This document shows, piece after piece, positions 24,112 through 32,904 of a stretch of 60,751 nucleotides of DNA. Source of the DNA: an uncultured Lachnospiraceae bacterium (GTDB taxonomy: Bacteria; Bacillota; Clostridia; Lachnospirales; Lachnospiraceae). Positions within the stretch are counted from its first letter, which is position 1. Every line of letters begins with the position of its first letter. The stretch is taken from NCBI GenBank assembly GCA_902773435.1, contig CACYEN010000117.1:1-60751 (forward strand). The letters are read 5' to 3'. Both the position numbers and the translations under genes were made by a program. The notes beneath the pieces were generated by a model. That model worked only from the letters and a program-made list of their open reading frames with translations. It had not been told where the DNA came from and made no database searches.

Positions 24112-25978
24112 CCAGGTACCCTCCGATGATGATGAACGCGCCGCCCTCCTCGCGGTTCCCGATCCGGAAAATGTGCCTCCCCTTGTAAAACGTCCGGAAC
24201 CTTATATCGATATTCATGAGCCCCATTCCGTCGATCTCCAGGGACGGAAGGAGCTCTGTCTCGTCGATGTAGCGGATCTTCCCCTCCAGTTCCTCCAGTG
24301 CCTCATCCGTAAACCCGCTGCCGTTGTCCAGTGTGGCGATCTCCCACCGGTCCTCACAGAGACGGCCCTCAACCCGCACGATCCACGGGGGCCGCACGGA
24401 TTTCGTGGAGAATTTGATGGCATTTTCGATGATCATCTGCAGGCTCAGCTTCGGGATCCGGATCTCCATCATCTCCTCCGGAATATCGATCTCGTACTCC
24501 AGGTCCTCCTCGTAGCGCAACTTCATGCAGTCCAGGTAATCCCGGGCGTGGTCCGTCTCCCTCCGCACCGATACGAGCGGCTCCCTGTCCGAGGAGATAT
24601 AGCGGAGCAGCCTCGAGATCATCTGGCACATCTGCACGATGCCCTCGTAATTTTCTTCATCCGCCAGCGACTGCATCGTCGCCAGGGAATTAAACAGGAA
24701 ATGCGGGTTCATCTGCGACTGCAGCGCCAGCATGTGGGACTGCAGCTCCTGGTCGCGCATCCGGATCTCCCGCTCCATCGATTCCTGCACCCTCTCCTGC
24801 ATGTCGATCAGCGCCGTATTCATGGTGTCGAGCTCGATCAGGCTGCTCTCGACCCGCTCGACCTTCTTCTGCTCAAGGCCGTTGTCAGAGGGTTTGTAGA
24901 GGTCGACCAGCTGCGTGTACATGCGCGTCAGCGGGGTGGAGATGATCCTCGCCAGGAGGCGGCAGAGCAGGAACGTCAGCGCGATGGTGCAGAAGAAAAA
25001 GATCAGGCTGACGCGAAAGTACTGCCGGAGGGGCGCGAACAGGTCGCGGTCGGAAACCGCCGCCAGGGCTGTAAAGCCGGAATACGGCGATGTCACGGAA
25101 TACAGGTGGACCGCCCCTCTGTCGAGATGTACCGGAGACCCGTCTCCCCTGTCCGGCTGCGCGGAAGACCCGTCTTCTTTGTCAGACTGTGCCGCGGAAC
25201 CGCCCTCTTCCGCGCCTCCTGCCAGCATTTCGTAGTAGGAGAGCGCCTCACTTCCGTCCCCGGACGAATAGACCACCCGTCCCTCCGGGTCAAACAGATA
25301 CACGGACTCGTTGCAGACCTTGTGGTCAAGGCTCCTGAGCCTGCGCAGAAGAGAGCCGATCGACCGCTTGGTCTCAATCACTCCGATGGGCTGGTACAGG
25401 TTATTCTGGTACACCGAGCACAGCGTCAGGAACCGGGACCCTTCCTCGTAGGTATAGTACCGGGTCAGGCGCTCGTCTTTCTCGAGGAACATGATCTTGT
25501 TTCCGCTGCTTGAGAGCAGTTCGGGATACCACGGCTTGTCGCCTACGGACAGGTCGGAGAAGCTGTTGTCGAGCCCGATCCCGAACGCGCCCCTGTCCAG
25601 CGCGTAGAGATAGATCTGGTCCACGGGCCTGTTCGGCCCGATGATCGCCGTCAGCAGGTTCGTCAGCACCTTTGCGTTCTGCATGCTGCTGTAGTTTCCG
25701 TTCTCGGGGGATTCCGGCTGTTCAAGGTTCGCCAGGTAGTATTCTTTGACGAGGTTGGAGTAGGCGATGTTCTGCATGACCGTATCCATCGAGGTCAGCT
25801 CCGCGTCGACGGATGCCCGGATCGACAGGACCTGCTGGTCCAGCGAGTCGGAGACCTGGGTCGAGATTCTCGAGGATTCGTAATAGACGTAATAAGACGT
25901 GTAGATGATGAACACGAGCGTCATCATCGCGAACAGGGTTACCCACAGGATCGACCGGAAGCGGTACTTTCTCTTCAT
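24104..25978 (-). CDS. YesM-type sensor histidine kinase
   Basis: A 624-residue membrane kinase. Transmembrane segments at about 11-33 and 321-341 enclose an extracytoplasmic sensor of about 285 residues, followed by a HAMP linker. The His_kinase block MNPHFLFNSLATM (phosphoacceptor His near 429) and ATPase motifs (LQMIIENAIKFS, NGSGF, GMGLMNID) are intact. The sensor contains three tandem ten-residue acidic/serine units (about residues 262-291). The gene lies 275 bases from the divergent binding-protein gene, matching sugar-sensing pairs of this type. Start ATG follows CAGGAGA. Confidence 0.95.
   Translation of the reverse strand: MKRKYRFRSILWVTLFAMMTLVFIIYTSYYVYYESSRISTQVSDSLDQQVLSIRASVDAELTSMDTVMQNIAYSNLVKEYYLANLEQPESPENGNYSSMQNAKVLTNLLTAIIGPNRPVDQIYLYALDRGAFGIGLDNSFSDLSVGDKPWYPELLSSSGNKIMFLEKDERLTRYYTYEEGSRFLTLCSVYQNNLYQPIGVIETKRSIGSLLRRLRSLDHKVCNESVYLFDPEGRVVYSSGDGSEALSYYEMLAGGAEEGGSAAQSDKEDGSSAQPDRGDGSPVHLDRGAVHLYSVTSPYSGFTALAAVSDRDLFAPLRQYFRVSLIFFFCTIALTFLLCRLLARIISTPLTRMYTQLVDLYKPSDNGLEQKKVERVESSLIELDTMNTALIDMQERVQESMEREIRMRDQELQSHMLALQSQMNPHFLFNSLATMQSLADEENYEGIVQMCQMISRLLRYISSDREPLVSVRRETDHARDYLDCMKLRYEEDLEYEIDIPEEMMEIRIPKLSLQMIIENAIKFSTKSVRPPWIVRVEGRLCEDRWEIATLDNGSGFTDEALEELEGKIRYIDETELLPSLEIDGMGLMNIDIRFRTFYKGRHIFRIGNREEGGAFIIIGGYLDE
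25106..25195 (-). repeat. Three tandem 30-bp repeats inside the sensor kinase gene
   Basis: Units 25166-25195, 25136-25165 and 25106-25135 code AAQSDKEDGS, SAQPDRGDGS and PVHLDRGAVH in that order. The first two agree closely, the third is diverged in its second half. They insert an acidic loop into the extracytoplasmic domain and probably vary in number between strains. Confidence 0.65.
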
Positions 25979-26253
25979 GGCAGGATCTCCTGGTCTCTAC
26001 GGCGCTGCCGGCGCCCCGCCGTCTTCGTCCCGCCGCGGTCGGCTGGGGACAGGGGTTCCGCCGGTAAAAAACAGACATGCCTTATGAGCGGTTTTGACAT
26101 TCTAATCATACCTGGTTTTTTTATAATAAAAAACAGGAAAGCCTGTCAAGGCGAACACCGTAAATGTAACTTTATAACCCGCAGACAAAACAAGCCGCCC
26201 CGATGTTTTCCTCGAGCGAAGAGAAGGAAAAGAGGGAGAAAAGGAGGACCACG
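25979..26253. promoter_or_regulatory. Divergent control region between sensor kinase and binding protein
   Basis: This 275-base stretch is AT-rich in its middle (26090-26130). It holds TTGACA (26094-26099) and TATAAT (26122-26127) on the plus strand, but 22 bases apart, too far for one promoter; TATGAT on the minus strand (26105-26110) may serve the kinase. So -10-like elements for both directions are present without a clean pair. An operator for the YesN protein is likely here but I cannot point to it. Confidence 0.35.
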
Positions 26254-27546
26254 ATGCTTAAGAAACAATGGATGAGAGCGATCACCGTTTCCGCGCTGGC
26301 AGGCGCCATGGCCGCGGCACTTACCTTCACGGCAGCCGCGGATGAGGACATCACCCTCACCTTCATGGCGAGCCAGGACTGGATCCAGGACGCGGAGATG
26401 AAACTCGGCGAAAAGTTCACGGAGGAAACCGGCATCAAGGTCGACTATCAGATCGTTCCCTCTGACCAGTACGAGAACCTGCTGATGACCAAGCTCAACA
26501 ATGGAGAGTGCACGGACCTCTTCGGCGGCCAGAGCTCCCAGTTCAGCATCGTCAACCAGTTCCATGTGGACCAGAACGCCGTCGACCTGTCCGGCGAGGA
26601 GTGGGCGGCCAACGTGGAGCCGGCCGCGGCATTCGAACTCTCCGTGGACGGCAAGCTCTACGGCCAGCCGATCCAGGACGTCTCCGCGGTATGGGCCGTC
26701 GCCTACAACCGCCAGATCTTCGAGGATCTCGGCCTTGAGATCCCCACCGACTACGCCTCCTTCTGCGATGTGTGCGACAAGCTGCTCGAGGCGGACATCA
26801 TCCCGATCTATGAGTGCGTCTCCGACGGATGGCACCACGTGTGCTGGACCGAAAAGGCAATCGCCGCCACCGAGGCGGATCCCGAATATCCGGACAAGCT
26901 CAACAGAAATGAAGCCACCTTCGCCGGAAACGAGCAGCTGATCACGATGTTCAGCGAGCTGAAGGAAATGGTCGACAAGGGATACTTCGGGGACAACTAC
27001 ATGTCCAATGAGTATGCCGACGCCCCCGCGTCCATCGCCAGCGGCGAATACGCGATGGTTCTCTACAACCAGGGACTCGGCGTGGAAGTCAACGCCGCGG
27101 ATCCGGATTTCCCGGTCGACAACATCGGCTACTTCGTCAGTCCGCTCTGCGACAACCAGTCGCTGAACGTCAATTACTGCGGACCGTCGCGCTTCATCTT
27201 CTCCGGTTCCCCCAACATCGACGCGGCGAAGCAGTATCTCGCGTTCATGGCCTCCGACGAAAGTCTTGCCTACCTGACCGAAAATGTCGGCAAGTTCAAC
27301 CAGCTCCCGTACCTGAATGCCCCGTCCGCGTACTCCGACGTCATCCAGGAGTTCTATGACAGGTATCCGAACAAGGTCGCCGTCTTCCAGGCTTCCGTGA
27401 AGTACTACAATCCGGCGTGGATGGATATCGGCGCCGATATGTCCGCCATGTTCCTCGGCGAAATGACACCGGAAGAAGTTCTCGAGGATATCGACAAGCT
27501 TCGTTCGGAGCAGGCCGCGGCAGCCAAAGACGAGTACTGGAGCTGA
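26254..27546 (+). CDS. CUT1 sugar ABC transporter substrate-binding protein
   Basis: A 430-residue extracellular binding protein of family 1. Signal peptide MLKKQWMRAITVS onward ends at FTAAADED with no cysteine. The mature part has the expected ITLTFMASQDW start, the KFTEETGIKV helix and the LNNGECTDLF hinge. I used the ATG at 26254 because AAAAGGAGG lies just before it; the open frame to 26203 has none. It binds an oligosaccharide or sugar for the two permeases downstream. Regulation by the divergent YesM/YesN pair is likely. Confidence 0.93.
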   Translation: MLKKQWMRAITVSALAGAMAAALTFTAAADEDITLTFMASQDWIQDAEMKLGEKFTEETGIKVDYQIVPSDQYENLLMTKLNNGECTDLFGGQSSQFSIVNQFHVDQNAVDLSGEEWAANVEPAAAFELSVDGKLYGQPIQDVSAVWAVAYNRQIFEDLGLEIPTDYASFCDVCDKLLEADIIPIYECVSDGWHHVCWTEKAIAATEADPEYPDKLNRNEATFAGNEQLITMFSELKEMVDKGYFGDNYMSNEYADAPASIASGEYAMVLYNQGLGVEVNAADPDFPVDNIGYFVSPLCDNQSLNVNYCGPSRFIFSGSPNIDAAKQYLAFMASDESLAYLTENVGKFNQLPYLNAPSAYSDVIQEFYDRYPNKVAVFQASVKYYNPAWMDIGADMSAMFLGEMTPEEVLEDIDKLRSEQAAAAKDEYWS

Positions 27547-27604
27547 TCCCGCGGATCCGAGCCCGGCAATACATCCGGATCTTTTTATCCCTCCTGTAAC
27601 GAAG

Positions 27605-27635
27605 CAGCCGCGCAACAGGTCCTGCTGCGCGGCTG
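27605..27635 (+). terminator. Terminator-like hairpin after the CUT1 binding-protein gene
   Basis: A perfect 10-bp stem CAGCCGCGCA (27605-27614) with TGCGCGGCTG (27626-27635), followed by TTTCTGTTCTCTTTA. The next gene (permease) starts 70 bases on, so this acts as an attenuator between binding protein and permease rather than as an operon end. Confidence 0.75.
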
Positions 27636-27707
27636 TTTCTGTTCTCTTTAATGAGGGTCGGCGAATACTCCGGTCGAATACCACATCATCTTTTGGGGGA
27701 AACAGAT

Positions 27708-28586
27708 ATGAACAAGAATAAGATCTACCCCTGGTACTTTATGGCGGGCGCTCTCCTGGTTTACTTCATTCTCTTCTTTCTTCCCGGGCTGCTCGGCGTC
27801 GGCTACTCCTTCACCGACTGGTCCGCCTACTCGACGGAGCTGAACTTTGTCGGGCTCGATAACTTCCGGACCATCTTCTCCGCCAACGAGAACTACACGA
27901 AGATCATCTCCAATACGCTGGTTTTCACTCTCGTCACGACGGTCATCAAGAATGTCCTGGGCCTTGCGCTCGCCGTCCTGCTGACAAAATCCGTCCGCTT
28001 CCTGAACCTGCACAGGAGTATCGTGTTCATGCCCTCAGTGCTCTCCACCCTGATCATCGGCATGCTGTTCAAGTCGATCCTCGACGCGAAGAGCGGCCTC
28101 CTCAACACGGCGCTCCGGGCCTGCGGGCTCGGCTTCCTTGCCCAAAAATGGCTCGTCAGCACCGAGTACGCGTTCGGCTCCGTCATGGCCGTCGACATCT
28201 GGCGCGGTACCGGCTACATCATGACGATCCTGATCGCCGGAATTCTCTCCATCTCCACGGATTATTACGAGGCCGCCGAGATCGACGGGGCCGGCGGTAT
28301 CCAGAAATTCCGCTACATCACCCTCCCGCTGATCCTGCCAACGCTCGCCACCACCACCGTCCTCAACATCATCTACGGGCTGAAGGTCTTCGACATGGTG
28401 TACGCGCTCACCAACGGCGGCCCCGGGAAAGCGACCACCGAGGTTCTCTACACCGCGGTTTTCAAAAGGTTCGGAACCGGCCAGTACGCGGTCGGTACCG
28501 CCCTGTCCTCCGTGATGTTCGTCATCATGATCTTCGTCGGATACTTCATGATTCGTCTTATGACCAGAAATGAGGTGATCGAATGA
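27708..28586 (+). CDS. CUT1 sugar ABC transporter permease, MalF/UgpA type
   Basis: A 292-residue permease with six hydrophobic segments and the EAA loop YYEAAEIDGAGGIQKFRYITLP that docks the ATPase. The ATG at 27708 follows GGGGGAAACAG; the earlier frame opening at 27651 lacks a ribosome site and overlaps the hairpin region. The stop overlaps the next gene start (ATGA). No ATPase gene is near, so a shared MsmK-like ATPase elsewhere is needed. Confidence 0.94.
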   Translation: MNKNKIYPWYFMAGALLVYFILFFLPGLLGVGYSFTDWSAYSTELNFVGLDNFRTIFSANENYTKIISNTLVFTLVTTVIKNVLGLALAVLLTKSVRFLNLHRSIVFMPSVLSTLIIGMLFKSILDAKSGLLNTALRACGLGFLAQKWLVSTEYAFGSVMAVDIWRGTGYIMTILIAGILSISTDYYEAAEIDGAGGIQKFRYITLPLILPTLATTTVLNIIYGLKVFDMVYALTNGGPGKATTEVLYTAVFKRFGTGQYAVGTALSSVMFVIMIFVGYFMIRLMTRNEVIE

Positions 28587-29413
28587 AAAACCCGAAACGC
28601 TTTACGGAGCGCCTTCTCCGCAACCTGATCGCCGTCATGTTCTCGATTCCCTGCCTGATCCCGCTGCTGCTGATCGTCTTCAACTCCCTGAAGACGAAGC
28701 AGGCCGCGGCAGCCATGGACCTCAGCCTGCCCGCCCTCCCGATCCCCTGGGAGAATTTCAGCGTCGTCATCGAGAAGGGCAAGCTCGCCCAGTCTTTCCT
28801 CAACAGTCTCCTGTATTCCGCGGGAAGCGTATTCCTGTGCGTCTTCTTCGCGTCCGCGGCGGCCTATGTGATGTCGCGCAACCAGACCCGGATCAACAGG
28901 TTCCTCTACATGTTCCTCGTCCTCGGGATCACGCTCCCGATCAACTACGTCGCCCTGAGCAAGGTGCTCATCACGCTGAGGCTGAACAACACGCGCGGCG
29001 GCATCATCCTGCTCTATACCGCCATGCAGCTTCCGTTCATGACCTTCCTGATCCACGGCTTCGTCGCGAAGGTTCCGACGGAACTCGACGAGGCGGCCGT
29101 GATCGACGGCTGCGGACCGGTCAGGCTGTTCTTCCTGGTCGTCCTTCCGCTGCTGAAACCGGCGGTCATTACCGCGGGAGTGCTGACATTTCTCAACACC
29201 TGGAACGAATTTACCGCGCCTCTTTACTTTCTCAACAGCACGTCCAAATGGCCCATGACGCTGTCCGTCTACAACTTCTTCGGCATGTATTTCAAGGACT
29301 GGAACCTGGTCTGCGCGGACATCCTGCTGACCTCGCTCCCGGTGCTCCTCATCTACCTGCTTGGGCAGAAATACATCGTCTCGGGCATGACGACCGGCGC
29401 CGTAAAGGGATAA
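28583..29413 (+). CDS. CUT1 sugar ABC transporter permease, MalG/UgpE type
   Basis: A 276-residue permease with six hydrophobic segments, the EAA motif ELDEAAVIDGCGPVRLFF and the C-terminal LGQKYIVSGMTTGAVKG tail normal for MalG types. Its start is coupled (ATGA) to the MalF-type gene. It ends only five bases from the stop of the convergent esterase gene, so no separate terminator fits between them. Confidence 0.94.
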   Translation: MKNPKRFTERLLRNLIAVMFSIPCLIPLLLIVFNSLKTKQAAAAMDLSLPALPIPWENFSVVIEKGKLAQSFLNSLLYSAGSVFLCVFFASAAAYVMSRNQTRINRFLYMFLVLGITLPINYVALSKVLITLRLNNTRGGIILLYTAMQLPFMTFLIHGFVAKVPTELDEAAVIDGCGPVRLFFLVVLPLLKPAVITAGVLTFLNTWNEFTAPLYFLNSTSKWPMTLSVYNFFGMYFKDWNLVCADILLTSLPVLLIYLLGQKYIVSGMTTGAVKG

Positions 29414-29418
29414 CCGCC

Positions 29419-31644
29419 CTAAAGGGGACGTAAGCCGGAGAGGATGTACGCGAACCCTCTTCTGAGATACGGCAGATAGAAGGAAGAGCTGTGCTCCCCG
29501 CTGTCGATGTCAAGTACATGCGGGATCCCGGCCTCCGTCATCCGTCTTCCGAGCCGGATGTGGTCCAGGTCGAACCCGTACATGTCGTGCGTACCGCAGA
29601 TCAGGAAGTACTTCAGTTTCAGGTTCTTCAGCTCATCTTCCCCCATGTTCATGAACCTGGTCAGGGCGCCCGTGTAGCTCAGGGCGCCGTATATGTCGAA
29701 GACGCCTCCGTAGAGATCCGGGCGGTCGAGCGCGTTGAAGAAGGCGCCGCCTCCGCCCATCGACTCGCCGGCGAGGAAGCGGTAATCCCTGCTGTCCACC
29801 GTGCGGAGAGTGGCGTCTATCCTGGAAACCAGGTCCTCGTTCAGCATCCGCGCGTACGCGCCGACCCACCAGCTTGCCTTCTGCGGGTGAGTGTCGGTCG
29901 GAAAGATCACGATGCAGGGGGGAATCTCCCCGCAGGCGATGCCCTCGTCCAGAACCGCGGGGACGCCGGCAATCTCAAAGCTCTTTCCGGTCGAGCCGTA
30001 CCCGTGGAGCATATATACGACGGGGTATCTCAGGTCCGATTCGTAGTATCCCTCCGGCAGATAGACCCTGTACTCCACGTCGGTTCCTCCCAGCGCGTCA
30101 GAGGAAAATGAATCCACATAGAACCTCTGCCCCGCCTCCTCCGGATCCACCTCCTGCCGCGCCGCGCTGATCTCTATGGGACCGGCGTACCACCCGCCGC
30201 CCCCGGAGCGGTTGCACACGCGCACGAAGACCCGGTTCGTCCCCGCCTTCAGAAGGCCGTCCGGAATCGGGTACACCCTCTCCTCATCCCAGGGATTCGA
30301 GAGGTCGTAGGCGCCGCCCTCCTCCGGGATTCCGGTCTGTCCGACCCTCACGCCGTTGATGTAAACTTCATCCGCCTCATCCACCATCCCGGCCTCGATC
30401 TGAAGGTCCCTCAGGTCAAACTCCTCCGGCACTTCAAATTCCCGCGCGTACCAGGCGTAACCCGAGTAATACTGGTTCCCGTTGAGACACGGCGCGAAAT
30501 CCGCGGTCCACCAGTCAAGGCCGGGCTGCACGACGTCCCACGAGGTCCAGTCGGTCTTCATGACGCTCCCGATGCGCGAGGGGTCAAAACCTCCCGGCTT
30601 CCCGTCCCCGGGATCAGTCCCGGCCATCGCCGTCTCCGTGATAAAGTGCCAGTCCCCCATCAGGTCGATCATCCGGTCCTCGCCGGAGACGATCGTCTCG
30701 CGGACCCTGTATTCCACTCTGTCTTCCTCTTTCGGCTGCGCCTCCGGAATGCCGAATCTGCGGGCAAATCCAAGTAGGGAGCGGTCCAGGCGGTCCACGC
30801 CTCCGCGATAATCCGACGCGCCCCTCAGCGCGTACTCAAACACGGAATAATCCCATGCCGAGGGGCTGTGATGATTCGAAAAGTTGTCCATCCGGTAGAG
30901 CGATATGATATCCGCGGTCCCTCCCTGTTCCCAGGTCAGGGCGCTGTCCGAGCAGGCGTCCAGATACGTGTAGTAATTCCGGACCCACTCCGTCCCCTTC
31001 CCGTTCGGCACGTCCACCTCGCCGTTGAGCCCGTCATAGATGTCCGCGCAGCCGGAGACGGAGGGGTTCGCGTCGGAGGTGAAGTCGCCGTCGTGACTGG
31101 CGACGGCGCAGAACAGCTCCGGCACTCTGTCCACCTCGCCGTCCCCGAGCCCGTAACCGAGATGGAACGCGAGCCGTCCGCCGGCGTTCACGCCGATCAC
31201 GCCTCTCTTTGACGCGTCCGGTATCGAGGAATACGCCTCTTCCACCGCCTCGACCGCCTCCCGGACCTGGTCCTCCGGGTCGGCCCCGCCGGAAAGCCCC
31301 ACAAATACGCAGATCATCCCGGGAATTGTCCCGTCCCGCTCCATCCGGCGGATCCTGCCGGGAATCCCCTGCTCGAGGTACCACGACGGGTCGGCCCCGT
31401 CCCGCGGCATAAAGTAGACGCTGCAGTATTCGCGCCCCGGGTCATAGGTCTCCGGCAGCAGCACGTAGAGCTCCTGCCCGTCCCCGCAGTCCAGGCGCGC
31501 GCATTCCGCCTCCGCCGGCCCTGTCCCCGCGGGCGCCCCGGCGTATAAAGAAACCGCCGGAACGAAGATCAGTATCGCCGCTGCCGCGCACACGGCTCTC
31601 AGCACGCCTCTCTTTCCGGCTTTCATCCATCCGGTTCTGCTCAT
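29419..31644 (-). CDS. Large secreted protein with two esterase domains around a jelly-roll module
   Basis: A 741-residue exported protein. Signal peptide (residues about 1-36, ending SLYAGAP). An N-terminal esterase-D-like alpha/beta-hydrolase region (about 50-245) has a GxSxG-type elbow reading G-V-N153-A-G-G, so its Ser nucleophile is Asn. A galactose-binding-like jelly roll (about 330-500) resembles those in sialate-esterase and beta-galactosidase relatives. The C-terminal hydrolase (about 510-741) keeps GES628MGG, an acid in GTHD and His in GEHSSSFY. So the second domain should be active on acyl- or feruloyl-sugar esters outside the cell. It converges on the CUT1 permeases and may prepare their substrate. 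Confidence 0.85.
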   Translation of the reverse strand: MSRTGWMKAGKRGVLRAVCAAAAILIFVPAVSLYAGAPAGTGPAEAECARLDCGDGQELYVLLPETYDPGREYCSVYFMPRDGADPSWYLEQGIPGRIRRMERDGTIPGMICVFVGLSGGADPEDQVREAVEAVEEAYSSIPDASKRGVIGVNAGGRLAFHLGYGLGDGEVDRVPELFCAVASHDGDFTSDANPSVSGCADIYDGLNGEVDVPNGKGTEWVRNYYTYLDACSDSALTWEQGGTADIISLYRMDNFSNHHSPSAWDYSVFEYALRGASDYRGGVDRLDRSLLGFARRFGIPEAQPKEEDRVEYRVRETIVSGEDRMIDLMGDWHFITETAMAGTDPGDGKPGGFDPSRIGSVMKTDWTSWDVVQPGLDWWTADFAPCLNGNQYYSGYAWYAREFEVPEEFDLRDLQIEAGMVDEADEVYINGVRVGQTGIPEEGGAYDLSNPWDEERVYPIPDGLLKAGTNRVFVRVCNRSGGGGWYAGPIEISAARQEVDPEEAGQRFYVDSFSSDALGGTDVEYRVYLPEGYYESDLRYPVVYMLHGYGSTGKSFEIAGVPAVLDEGIACGEIPPCIVIFPTDTHPQKASWWVGAYARMLNEDLVSRIDATLRTVDSRDYRFLAGESMGGGGAFFNALDRPDLYGGVFDIYGALSYTGALTRFMNMGEDELKNLKLKYFLICGTHDMYGFDLDHIRLGRRMTEAGIPHVLDIDSGEHSSSFYLPYLRRGFAYILSGLRPL

Positions 31645-31768
31645 CTCCGCCCCCCTTCACGCTGGTTTTCGCAGCGCTTTTTCTTTCGCTGTCTCTTATC
31701 TGTACACGATGTTCCTACATACACGGTGTTCATGATCAGGATATCACAGATCCGGCCGCCTGGGATAT

Positions 31769-31797
31769 TTGTCATCCTCTTTTACTCATGTTATGAT
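31769..31797 (+). promoter_or_regulatory. Promoter of the Nudix-hotdog gene
   Basis: TTGTCA (31769-31774), 17-base spacer, TATGAT (31792-31797) with TG before it. The expected transcription start is near 31804, 50 bases before the AAAGGAG site and ATG at 31853. The spacer to the divergent esterase gene (31645-31768) may hold a promoter for that gene, but I saw no clear one. Confidence 0.75.
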
Positions 31798-31852
31798 GGC
31801 GGGAGCAGATAATAAGCGGACACAGCCGCCTGCGCGAAAGGAGACTTTTCCC

Positions 31853-32749
31853 ATGACTGACAGCAGTCCTTCAACCGTACATCTCTGGATCCGGAGAGGC
31901 GACGGAAGATTTCTTCTCGGGGCACCGCCCGCCGAGGGAAACTCTTCCCTCGTCTTCGCGGCCCCCTCTGCCCGGGTCGGCAGAAGCGACACGGAGCTCA
32001 TCACGGCGCTCCGCCTCTCCGCAGGGGAGACCGGTATCAATCTTCCCGCGGACCAGGGAAAATGTGTGCTGAGCCTTCCCTCTCCCCCGGGCGGCGGAAC
32101 CGGTCCGGCCTCGGTCTGGCTTTTCGAATACGACGGGGCTGCGGACGTCTCCGGGATGGAATGGCTCTCCGCCGGGGAGATCACCCGCCTCGCCGAGGAC
32201 GGGAAGCTGTCTCCCTCCCAGTCCTATTTCCCCGGGAAAATCGCCGGCCTGCAGCGCCTTGTCCCCGAGCGGAGAGGATTCCGGAACGTGGAATTCTCCC
32301 GCACGGAGGTGTCGCGCGGCGTCCGATATCCGGACATCAACGGCCAGGGCCGCCTCTTCGGCGGCAGGCTGCTCGAGTGGATCGACGAGATCGCCGGCAT
32401 CGCCTCCATGCGCCACGCCGGCCAGAACGTCTCGACGGTCTCGATCGAGCATCTCGAGTTCAAACGCGGCGCCTACGCCAATGACACGCTCGTCCTGATC
32501 GCGAACGTCACCCACGTCGGGAAGTCGTCGATCGAGGTGCGCGTCGACACCTGGATCGAGGACCTCGATACCGGCCGGCGCGAGGTGATCAACCGGGCGT
32601 TCCTCACGGAGGTCTGCATAGACAGCGACGGTCACTCGTGTACCTGCCCCTACGGCCTTCTTCTCGAGTCGGAGTCGGAGTATGCCCGGTGGGAGGGCGC
32701 CGAGAAGAGAATCGCCATCCGCAGGCAGGGGAACCGGGAGGGTTTCTGA
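31853..32749 (+). CDS. Degenerate Nudix domain fused to a hotdog acyl-CoA thioesterase-like domain
   Basis: A 298-residue two-domain protein. Residues about 5-115 look like a Nudix hydrolase fold: the box region reads ALRLSAGETGI where active enzymes have an RE-x2-EE-x-G pattern, so the catalytic glutamates are missing. Residues about 145-290 form a hotdog domain of the acyl-CoA hydrolase (YciA/Acot) type, with DINGQGRLFGGRLLEWIDEIAG, in which the catalytic Asp/Asn and GG segment are expected; I see the right helix pattern. Start ATG at 31853 follows AAAGGAG; the earlier frame opening overlaps the promoter. It has its own promoter and precedes an acyl-CoA synthetase gene, so a shared acyl-CoA role is likely. 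Confidence 0.82.
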   Translation: MTDSSPSTVHLWIRRGDGRFLLGAPPAEGNSSLVFAAPSARVGRSDTELITALRLSAGETGINLPADQGKCVLSLPSPPGGGTGPASVWLFEYDGAADVSGMEWLSAGEITRLAEDGKLSPSQSYFPGKIAGLQRLVPERRGFRNVEFSRTEVSRGVRYPDINGQGRLFGGRLLEWIDEIAGIASMRHAGQNVSTVSIEHLEFKRGAYANDTLVLIANVTHVGKSSIEVRVDTWIEDLDTGRREVINRAFLTEVCIDSDGHSCTCPYGLLLESESEYARWEGAEKRIAIRRQGNREGF

Positions 32750-32808
32750 GCGCCTCCTGTCCTTCGGGGCGGCGGAAATCCGCCGGCATATATTTCGGTG
32801 CCGCGGCA

Positions 32809-32837
32809 TTGCGAAAACCGGGCATTTCCGTTACAAT
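32809..32837 (+). promoter_or_regulatory. Promoter of the acyl-CoA synthetase operon
   Basis: TTGCGA (32809-32814), 17-base spacer, TACAAT (32832-32837), about 67 bases upstream of the ATG at 32905. A weak 6-bp GC hairpin (CGGCGG-AAAT-CCGCCG near 32770-32785) precedes it and may end the previous transcript. Confidence 0.6.
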
Positions 32838-32904
32838 TCAGGAGGACTCCTTCATCTGGCATTTCAGTGAAGTCCGAAAAACATGAAGGGAAGCCACCAT
32901 CCCG

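Noticed and set aside
26146-27684. A 512-residue minus-strand frame over the binding protein gene
   Set aside because: The plus strand carries signal peptide, ribosome site and family motifs; the minus frame is a shadow.
31769-31852. A 28-residue N-terminal extension of the Nudix-hotdog protein
   Set aside because: Its first codon is the -35 box of a good promoter and the ribosome site is further in, before 31853.
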